This document shows positions 1-4,880 of a DNA stretch of 12,892 nucleotides, in pieces. Location of the stretch: assembly GCA_902475825.1 (NCBI GenBank), contig CABSBA010000023.1, positions 1-12,892 on the forward strand, written 5' to 3'. Position 1 is the first letter of the stretch, and each line of letters starts with the position of its first letter. Under the pieces are notes generated by a model. That model was not told the origin of the DNA. It ran no database searches and saw nothing but the letters and a program-made list of their open reading frames with translations. This DNA is from an uncultured Collinsella sp. (lineage in GTDB: Bacteria; Actinomycetota; Coriobacteriia; Coriobacteriales; Coriobacteriaceae). Both the position numbers and the translations under genes were made by a program.

Positions 1-1
1 T

Positions 2-154
2 GATGTCTCGCAGATGAATCGTGTTTTGCAATATGCCAACATCTTCTACCATAAGCGGTTCATCATTGAAAAACAGGAGCGTATTGCAATACTTGTCGGT
101 ATGGAGACGGCCTCTGTGAACGGTGAGGTTGAGGCTTGCGATGCAGAAGGATAA
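2..154 (+). CDS. C-terminal fragment of an unidentified small protein, possibly a Phd/YefM-like antitoxin
   Basis: An open frame enters from the left edge and ends at TAA 152-154, giving about 50 residues. It reads like a real protein C-terminus, with a basic stretch followed by a hydrophobic strand (RFIIEKQERIAILVGMETA). That pattern loosely recalls the end of Phd/YefM antitoxins, where a strand of the type 'vIIekqgrpvAvLv' precedes an ME-Y motif, but the match is by eye and weak. The start lies outside the window. The same frame stays open after the stop for another 27 codons, to TGA 236-238, so the gene could also be a decayed longer one. No partner toxin gene is visible downstream. The function is not established. 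Confidence 0.35.
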   Translation, partial: DVSQMNRVLQYANIFYHKRFIIEKQERIAILVGMETASVNGEVEACDAEG

Positions 155-234
155 CCGACCGTGTTCTTCGATGACGGAGAACTTTGGCGGCGTTTGGTGC
201 AAATCGGTATAGGTAGGGGTGCGGACCTAATTGC

Positions 235-261
235 GTGACAAAGGGACAGTCCCTTTGTCAC
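235..261. repeat. Perfect 27-bp palindrome overlapping the trmL stop codon
   Basis: Arms GTGACAAAGGGAC (235-247) and its exact complement (249-261) flank a single A. The trmL stop codon (258-260 on the minus strand) lies inside the right arm. No T-run follows on either strand, so it does not look like a standard intrinsic terminator. Its core AAAGGGACAG recurs in a second palindrome at 10964-10998, which suggests a dispersed REP-like element; that is inference from two copies. Confidence 0.7.
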
Positions 262-857
262 ATTCCCGGAAAGCCTGTTTGGCGTAGGGCTTCGTAGAGG
301 ACGATGGCGGCGCTGTTGGAGAGGTTGAGTGCGCTGATGCGGTAGTCGTCCGGGTTGACGAAGTTGCCGCAGATATCCTGCTGAAGGATGGTCTCGTGGC
401 TGTCCTCGGTATGCCCGAGCGATTCCTCGTGAGCTTCCCAAGCCTCGGCGTTATCGAGTGAGTCGCAATCGCGCAGCATCGGGATGCGCTCGCAGCGCTC
501 GGGCGCCGCGGCAAGCAGTGGCTCGGGAATGCCCGAGCTCTCGCTGCCAAAGACCAAATAGTCACCGTCGCGGTAGGTGCTTTGCGCATAGGTGCGGCGT
601 GCCTTTTTGGTCAGCAGATGCAGATGGCCATCGGCGGGGGAGAGGCCGTTGCGCGCAAGGAAATCCTCCCAGCCGGCATAGGTCGTCACGTCCAAATTTT
701 GCCAGTAGCCCAGACCGGCGCGACGTACCGTCTTGTCATCGAGGGAAAACCCCAGCGGCTCCACCAGATGCAGATGGGCACCGGTGACCACGCAGGTACG
801 GCCGATATTGCCCGTATTGGCCGGAATCTCGGGCGCATACAGCACGATATTGAACAT
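258..857 (-). CDS. trmL: tRNA (cytidine/uridine-2'-O-)methyltransferase TrmL, SPOUT family, with internal insertion
   Basis: TrmL (YibK/CspR) uses S-adenosylmethionine to methylate the ribose 2'-OH of the wobble base 34 in tRNA-Leu isoacceptors; it is a cytosolic trefoil-knot dimer. The N-terminus MFNIVLYAPEIPANTGNIGR (residues 1-20), the glycine-rich segment YLVFGSESSGIPE (100-112), the IPM of motif 2 (125-127) and ALNLSNSAAIVLYEALRQ (176-193) are all in family order. The protein is 199 residues, against about 157 in E. coli; most of the excess is an acidic insertion of roughly 40 residues (130-174) between motifs 2 and 3. The ATG at 857 is chosen because an AAGGAG sits 4 bases upstream (862-867) and the family N-terminus begins exactly there, although the frame is open further upstream. 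The stop falls in a palindrome. The family call is secure; the exact tRNA target is inferred. Confidence 0.92.
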   Translation of the reverse strand: MFNIVLYAPEIPANTGNIGRTCVVTGAHLHLVEPLGFSLDDKTVRRAGLGYWQNLDVTTYAGWEDFLARNGLSPADGHLHLLTKKARRTYAQSTYRDGDYLVFGSESSGIPEPLLAAAPERCERIPMLRDCDSLDNAEAWEAHEESLGHTEDSHETILQQDICGNFVNPDDYRISALNLSNSAAIVLYEALRQTGFPGM

Positions 858-878
858 GAATCTCCTTGGCTCAGAACG

Positions 879-913
879 AAAAACCACCACGAAGGGCACC
901 TTCGTGGTGGTTT
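879..913 (-). terminator. Intrinsic terminator after the CobW-family gene
   Basis: Perfect 15-bp arms AAACCACCACGAAGG (881-895) and complement (899-913) enclose a 3-base loop. Read on the minus strand, the stem is followed by a T-run (complement of A879-A883, then more pyrimidines). It lies 40 bases past the stop of the GTPase gene and only about 20 bases before trmL, so it may double as a barrier or attenuator in front of trmL. Confidence 0.8.
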
Positions 914-952
914 GGCAGTTACATAGGCGGAAAAATGCCCGCTTGGATAAAC

Positions 953-2086
953 CTAGGCGCGGTGCCAGTCGGTCAGGCAGGCATCGAGGGAGGCGATGAG
1001 CGCGTCCTTGTCCATGTGACGGCCGATGATGCACAGGCTCGTCATGCGGTCGCCCGTCTCGTCGTCCCAAATTTGCATGATCTCGGGGTTCTCGTCGATG
1101 ATCTTCTGCTTCTCGCCCTCGGGCGCGGAGTCAACGAACAGGCCGTTCTCCATCAGGCGCATCTGGTGGCCGGCCTGCTCAAACATGTAGCACATGTCCG
1201 GATCGCCGGTCTGCCACAGCGGACCCTTGACGCGGATGACCTCGTCGGGCCACTCCTGCTCAACAAAATCAGTGAACTTCTGCAGGTCAAACGGCTTGCG
1301 GCGCGAGTACACAAAGGTCTCGATGTCGTACTCGAGCACTTCGGGGTCGTCGTGCTCCTCGGGATGCTCCATAGCCTCGATCCAGGCGGCGGAGTTGTAG
1401 GCGCGCATAAAGTCGAAGCGGTCGGTATCGAGCAGCTCCTCCATGGGGACCTCGCCGTTTTGGGCCTCGACGATCACGGCGTCTTTCTGCAGGCTGCGCA
1501 CGATGGCCTTGAGCTCGGCAATCTGCTCGGGGCTCACGGTATCGGTCTTGTTGAGGATCAGCGTGGAGCAGAACTCGATCTGCTGGATGAGCAGGCTTTC
1601 GATGTCGTCCTCGTCGATATCCTCGGCCAGCAGGTCGCGACCGCCGTTGAACTCGTCGTACATGCGGGCGCAGTCGACCACGGCCACGATGTTGTCGAGC
1701 GCAAGTTTGGGCTCGCCGCCCACTTTGGCCTCGTCGCAGAAGCTCGAGATGGTGTAGGCGATGGGGATAGGCTCGCAAATGCCCGATGCCTCGATGATGA
1801 TGTAGTCGAACTTGCCCGAATCGGCGATCTGGGCGAGCTGGCGGGCGAGGTCGTCGGACAGCGTGCAGCACAGGCAGCCGTTCGTCATGGGGATGAGCTC
1901 GCCGTCGACCTGCGACAGGCCTCCCTTGGCGATGAGGCTCGCGTCGACGTTGATCTCGCCGATATCGTTGACGATCACGGCGGCGCGGATGCCGCCGTCG
2001 TTAGCGAGGATGTGGTTGAGCAGCGTGGTCTTGCCGGCACCGAGGTATCCGGTAAGCATGATGATCTTCACGGGTTTGTTGGGCAT
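953..2086 (-). CDS. CobW/COG0523-family GTP-binding metallochaperone
   Basis: This is a G3E-family P-loop GTPase of 377 residues. COG0523 proteins deliver a metal (zinc, cobalt, iron or others) to client enzymes or take part in metal homeostasis. Visible features are Walker A GYLGAGKTT (13-21), the family's metal-binding CxCC motif in NGCLCC (69-74), the IIIEASGICEP segment (96-106) and the guanine-specificity motif NKTD (179-182). The C-terminal third (from about 235) fits a CobW_C domain. An upstream in-frame ATG (2105-2107) has no ribosome site, whereas the ATG at 2084-2086 has AAAGGAGG just upstream, so that one was chosen. No metal transporter, Zur-type regulator or cobalamin gene lies nearby, so the metal and the client cannot be named. 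Family assignment is very likely; subfamily is open. Confidence 0.9.
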   Translation of the reverse strand: MPNKPVKIIMLTGYLGAGKTTLLNHILANDGGIRAAVIVNDIGEINVDASLIAKGGLSQVDGELIPMTNGCLCCTLSDDLARQLAQIADSGKFDYIIIEASGICEPIPIAYTISSFCDEAKVGGEPKLALDNIVAVVDCARMYDEFNGGRDLLAEDIDEDDIESLLIQQIEFCSTLILNKTDTVSPEQIAELKAIVRSLQKDAVIVEAQNGEVPMEELLDTDRFDFMRAYNSAAWIEAMEHPEEHDDPEVLEYDIETFVYSRRKPFDLQKFTDFVEQEWPDEVIRVKGPLWQTGDPDMCYMFEQAGHQMRLMENGLFVDSAPEGEKQKIIDENPEIMQIWDDETGDRMTSLCIIGRHMDKDALIASLDACLTDWHRA

Positions 2087-2090
2087 GTGC

Positions 2091-2098
2091 CCTCCTTT
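2091..2098 (-). promoter_or_regulatory. Shine-Dalgarno that fixes the CobW-family start
   Basis: On the minus strand AAAGGAGG ends 4 bases before the ATG at 2084-2086. The alternative ATG at 2105-2107 is upstream of this site and has no purine-rich stretch of its own, so the shorter protein is preferred. Confidence 0.7.
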
Positions 2099-2141
2099 GT
2101 TAGACATGGCTTACAGTTGAATCTTATGCCAAACGCCTGCT

Positions 2142-2171
2142 CTTATACCCACGCGCCGGCAAATAACACAA
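2142..2171 (-). promoter_or_regulatory. Candidate promoter for the CobW-family gene
   Basis: On the minus strand TTGTGT (complement of 2166-2171) and TATAAG (complement of 2142-2147) are separated by 18 bases. The -10 is good and the -35 is weak. It lies in the 86-base gap before the gene, where no terminator is visible, so readthrough from the upstream pair is also possible. Confidence 0.3.
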
Positions 2172-2172
2172 G

Positions 2173-2514
2173 CTACTCCCAGGCTCCCCATACATCGGGG
2201 CAATAACCGACGGTGGCCTTTTTGCCGTTGCGCACGATGGGCTCGGCCAGGACCTGCTGGTTCTCGAGCAGCTTGTCGAAGCGCTGACTGGGGGTAAGGT
2301 GCTGAATAAGTGCGAGCGTTTCCTCGTCCTTGGCTTTGGGGTTGAGCAGCTTGTCGATGCCGCCGACCGCCTGCATCACGCTCGTGAGCTCGCCCTTGCT
2401 CATCTCCTTTTCCCTAAGGTCAATAAACTGCACCTTAATGCGGCGCTCCTTAAAATAGCGCTGGGCCTTCTTGGTATCGAAAGACTTTTTGGTTCCAAAA
2501 ATCTGGATATTCAT
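2173..2514 (-). CDS. ArsC/Spx-fold protein lacking the catalytic cysteines
   Basis: The 113-residue length and fold pattern match the ArsC/Spx/YffB thioredoxin-like family: an N-terminal strand and turn (IQIFGTKKSFDTKKAQRYF, 3-21), a middle FIDLREKEMSKGEL (30-43), a TPSQRFDKL-type segment, and the C-terminal PIVRNGKKATVGYCPDVW (92-109). In arsenate reductases and Spx the first loop carries CxxC or a single Cys; aligned here those positions are S11 and T14. The conserved Arg of the C-terminal RP motif is Glu (EP, 91-92). The only cysteine is C105. Reductase chemistry through the usual site is therefore unlikely, and a binding or regulatory role is possible but unproven. The gene starts 11 bases after the flavoprotein gene ends, so the two are probably cotranscribed and translationally coupled. 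Its own ribosome site (GGAG right before ATG) is poor. Confidence 0.8.
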   Translation of the reverse strand: MNIQIFGTKKSFDTKKAQRYFKERRIKVQFIDLREKEMSKGELTSVMQAVGGIDKLLNPKAKDEETLALIQHLTPSQRFDKLLENQQVLAEPIVRNGKKATVGYCPDVWGAWE

Positions 2515-2525
2515 GCTCCGCCGCT

Positions 2526-3149
2526 CTATCGAATGAAGTTGGTCGTTGCTCGATCTGCCTCGGGTGCGTTGATACCGGCGGCCTGTCCTGCCTCGATACA
2601 GCGCAGGAGCCAGGCCATGTTTTTGCCGATGTTTCGCATGGTGGCAAGGCCCTCGGCATCCCCATCGGCGTCGCCGGGCACGCGGCCAAACACGTTGTTC
2701 CAGTAGGTGGAAGCAACTACGGGCATCTGCTTAATGGTGAAGTACTTGTTGAGTACATCGAACGTGGTCGACGTGCCGCCGCGCCGGGCGACGGCGACCG
2801 CGGCGCCGGGCTTGTGCTCAAAGGCATGCCCGCCTGCATAGAAGGCGCGATCGAGGGCTGAGAGGATGCGTCCGCTGGGATGCGCATAGTAGACGGGGGA
2901 GCCAAAGACAAAACCATCTGCCTGCTCGGCGGCAGCGATGAGCTCGTTCACCACGTCGTCGTCAAAGGTGCAGCGACCGCCAAGCTTGCCGCACTGGCCG
3001 CAACCGATGCAGTCGCGAATGGGCTTGGCGCCCAGCTGGAACACCTCGGTATCGATGCCCTCGGCGTTGAGTTGCTCGGAGACCTCGGCGAGTGCGCGGG
3101 CGGTATTGCCGTTTGCCTTGGGACTGCCATTGACCAAAAGAACCTTCAT
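2526..3149 (-). CDS. Flavodoxin-fold NAD(P)H-dependent oxidoreductase, iron-sulfur flavoprotein-like
   Basis: The 207-residue protein starts with the FMN phosphate-binding loop GSPKANGNT (8-16) of the NADPH-dependent FMN reductase group and has FGSPVYYAHPSG (82-93), the second flavin loop. Between them C47, C50, C53 and C60 form CX2CX2CX6C, which matches the compact CX2CX2CX4-7C cluster motif of iron-sulfur flavoproteins (Isf), so a [4Fe-4S] cluster beside FMN is plausible. It is expected to be a cytosolic electron-transfer or detoxifying enzyme; the substrate is unknown. A GTG at 3150-3152 is in frame directly before the ATG at 3147-3149; the ATG is preferred because GAGGGAG (3156-3162) lies 6 bases upstream of it. 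The ArsC-fold gene follows after 11 bases. Confidence 0.87.
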   Translation of the reverse strand: MKVLLVNGSPKANGNTARALAEVSEQLNAEGIDTEVFQLGAKPIRDCIGCGQCGKLGGRCTFDDDVVNELIAAAEQADGFVFGSPVYYAHPSGRILSALDRAFYAGGHAFEHKPGAAVAVARRGGTSTTFDVLNKYFTIKQMPVVASTYWNNVFGRVPGDADGDAEGLATMRNIGKNMAWLLRCIEAGQAAGINAPEADRATTNFIR

Positions 3150-3186
3150 CACAAACTCCCTCTGCTGTTGGTGACTTCTGCAGAGG

Positions 3187-3195
3187 ATTATCGCA
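3187..3195 (-). promoter_or_regulatory. Candidate extended -10 promoter for the flavoprotein gene
   Basis: On the minus strand TGCGATAAT (complement of 3187-3195) is an extended -10 of the TGn type, about 38 bases before the start codon. No convincing -35 is visible upstream, and no terminator separates it from the preceding GGDEF gene. Confidence 0.3.
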
Positions 3196-3223
3196 CGATG
3201 GGGGAGGCGGTGCGGGCGCGGTG

Positions 3224-4753
3224 CTAATCCAGTTTGGTACCTGGCACCTGCACGGCTTTACCGAGCAACGCTTTGAGCTCGTTCAAAATGGAAACGGGCT
3301 GTCGATTGACAGCGTCCAGATGAAGCGTCGCCACACGAATGGGCGGCTGATATTCAAGCGAGCCGATGAGCACGGGAGAACCCAGGAACCGCTCGATTTC
3401 GTCTGCGATCGCGTCGGTCTCTTCGGGATCAAAGTCATCGAAAAGCGCCACGAATGTCGGCCCCGTCGAGCGGAACAGGCGACCCTTGCCGCGCGAGCAT
3501 TCCATAAGGCAAGCGGCGCTTTCGGCGAGCACGCGGTCGCCTGCATCAAATCCAAAGCGGGCATTGACCTCGGCGATATCGTCAACCTTAATGGCAATAA
3601 AGCCTGCCTCGCGCGCCACGCGGCGCATTTCGCCAATGGCGTTGACCAGGGCGTGAATATCGCCCAGGCCCGTCACCGAGTCGGTCGTATCCGCTAGGCT
3701 TCGGTTGATGATGATGCCCACATACATGCTGGGCTCGGTATCGGTGCCGTCCAAGCGGTAACCCGTGCAGTCGCAAAGCGCGTATGCTCCGGTGGCATCC
3801 ATTACGCGATACTGCATGTAGTGGAAGTGCCACGTGCCGTTTATCACCATGTCGAGCTCGGCGCGTACGTTGTCGCGGTCCTCGGGATGAACGCGGGCGA
3901 GCCACATGTCGACCGAGTTAAAAGGGTGCTGGGAGGGCAGGTCAAAATCGCGCACGGCGTTAACCGACCATTGCGATTCGCCCGTATCGAGGTTAAGGAT
4001 GAACGGATAGCGCGTCTCGGAGCTCATGGAGATTGCTTGGAACACCCGGTCGTTGCAGGGAAGCTGATCGACGATTGGGCGTTGTGGTGCGTCATTGTCT
4101 TTCGGTTGCTGTACACGATGCATAAGCTTATAGCGATACATCTTGCGATCGGCATCCATCGTCATCTGGCGACGCGTGTCGCCGGCAAGTGGATCGACGC
4201 GCGAGCAGCCAAAGCTAAAGCTGGCGATCATGGGCGCCTTGCCACCTGAGCTCGCCTCGATCAGCCCGGCACGCACCTGCTCCAAGCGCTGCTCGAGTTC
4301 AGTCTCGTTTGCGGAGAGCGAGATAAGCACAAACTCGTCTCCACCGATACGGAACAGCATCTCATTGTGCTCCATGGTTTCGGAGAGCGTGCGGCAGATG
4401 CTCAGAATATAGCGATTGCCTTCGGCGTGGCCAAACCTATCATTGCAATGCTTGAGATGGTCGATGTCAATATAGGCGCAGGTGAAGGGATCGCCTTTGC
4501 GCCAGAGCTGCTCGACGTGACGGTCGAGTCCGCTGCGGTTGCCCAAGTTGGTGAGCGGGTCGATATAGGCGTTGCGCTCAAGCAGCTGGCGCTCTTGTTG
4601 CAGGATAGCATGCGTCTTTTGCAGTTGCTCACCAACGGCGCGTAGCTCAGCAGGCAGCGCGGCAACATCGAGTTCGGCGGTCGAGATGCCATTCGCAAGT
4701 CGCTGAAGATAGGCAATAATCGATTGCTCGCCCATGCGGTACGACTCGTTCAT
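3224..4753 (-). CDS. Diguanylate cyclase with GGDEF-PAS-degenerate GGDEF architecture
   Basis: The 509-residue protein has no signal peptide or membrane segment, so it should be cytosolic. A helical, probably coiled-coil stretch (about 35-65) leads into a GGDEF domain (61-212) with DPLTNLGNR (65-73), AYIDIDHLKHCNDRFGH (93-109) and an intact FRIGGDEF (134-141), so c-di-GMP synthesis from GTP is expected. The RxxD inhibitory site normally found 5 residues before GGDEF is absent (EHNE there). A PAS-like domain follows (about 235-350, with VHPEDR 288-293). Residues 355-505 form a second GGDEF-like domain that begins TGLGD but has STGPTF in place of the signature motif, so it is probably inactive. 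Start ATG 4751-4753 has AAGGAGG 9 bases upstream. It is a shorter paralogue of the gene at 4881-7598 and lacks that protein's EAL part. Confidence 0.9.
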   Translation of the reverse strand: MNESYRMGEQSIIAYLQRLANGISTAELDVAALPAELRAVGEQLQKTHAILQQERQLLERNAYIDPLTNLGNRSGLDRHVEQLWRKGDPFTCAYIDIDHLKHCNDRFGHAEGNRYILSICRTLSETMEHNEMLFRIGGDEFVLISLSANETELEQRLEQVRAGLIEASSGGKAPMIASFSFGCSRVDPLAGDTRRQMTMDADRKMYRYKLMHRVQQPKDNDAPQRPIVDQLPCNDRVFQAISMSSETRYPFILNLDTGESQWSVNAVRDFDLPSQHPFNSVDMWLARVHPEDRDNVRAELDMVINGTWHFHYMQYRVMDATGAYALCDCTGYRLDGTDTEPSMYVGIIINRSLADTTDSVTGLGDIHALVNAIGEMRRVAREAGFIAIKVDDIAEVNARFGFDAGDRVLAESAACLMECSRGKGRLFRSTGPTFVALFDDFDPEETDAIADEIERFLGSPVLIGSLEYQPPIRVATLHLDAVNRQPVSILNELKALLGKAVQVPGTKLD

Positions 4754-4762
4754 GATGGATAA

Positions 4763-4769
4763 CCTCCTT
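4763..4769 (-). promoter_or_regulatory. Shine-Dalgarno that fixes the start of the shorter GGDEF gene
   Basis: AAGGAGG on the minus strand lies 9 bases before ATG 4751-4753. A TTG 27 bases further upstream would extend the frame through the ribosome site itself, so that start is rejected. Confidence 0.7.
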
Positions 4770-4791
4770 GGGCGGAACAACGGTTTGTATC

Positions 4792-4822
4792 ATATCCCCA
4801 ATTCGGCTTGGATTGGGGATAT
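4792..4822. repeat. Inverted repeat between the two GGDEF genes
   Basis: Arms ATATCCCCAAT (4792-4802) and exact complement (4812-4822) are separated by 9 bases. It lies 58 bases past the stop of the longer gene and 38 bases before the start of the shorter one. No T-run follows, so it is a poor terminator; it could be an operator or an RNA processing hairpin. On the minus strand its end overlaps a TATGAT that could be a -10 for the shorter gene. Confidence 0.6.
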
Positions 4823-4880
4823 AAGTTAGCCAATGGGGACAAATGCCCCCTTCGACGGTGGCGTTTTGCGCGCGAGCGTA

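Noticed and set aside
858..1070. N-terminal extension of TrmL by about 70 residues
   Set aside because: The extra stretch overlaps the end of the GTPase gene and the terminator hairpin, has no family match, and a strong ribosome site sits just before the internal ATG at 857.
866..2206. A 446-codon open frame on the plus strand opposite the CobW-family gene
   Set aside because: It lies entirely antisense to a gene with clear family motifs, has repetitive low-complexity Val/Leu/Asp/Gly/His content typical of an antisense shadow in high-GC DNA, and runs through the terminator hairpin.
3150..3223. A terminator after the shorter GGDEF gene
   Set aside because: Only a short direct repeat (GCGGTGC twice) and a 6-bp stem without a T-run are seen, so I do not call one.
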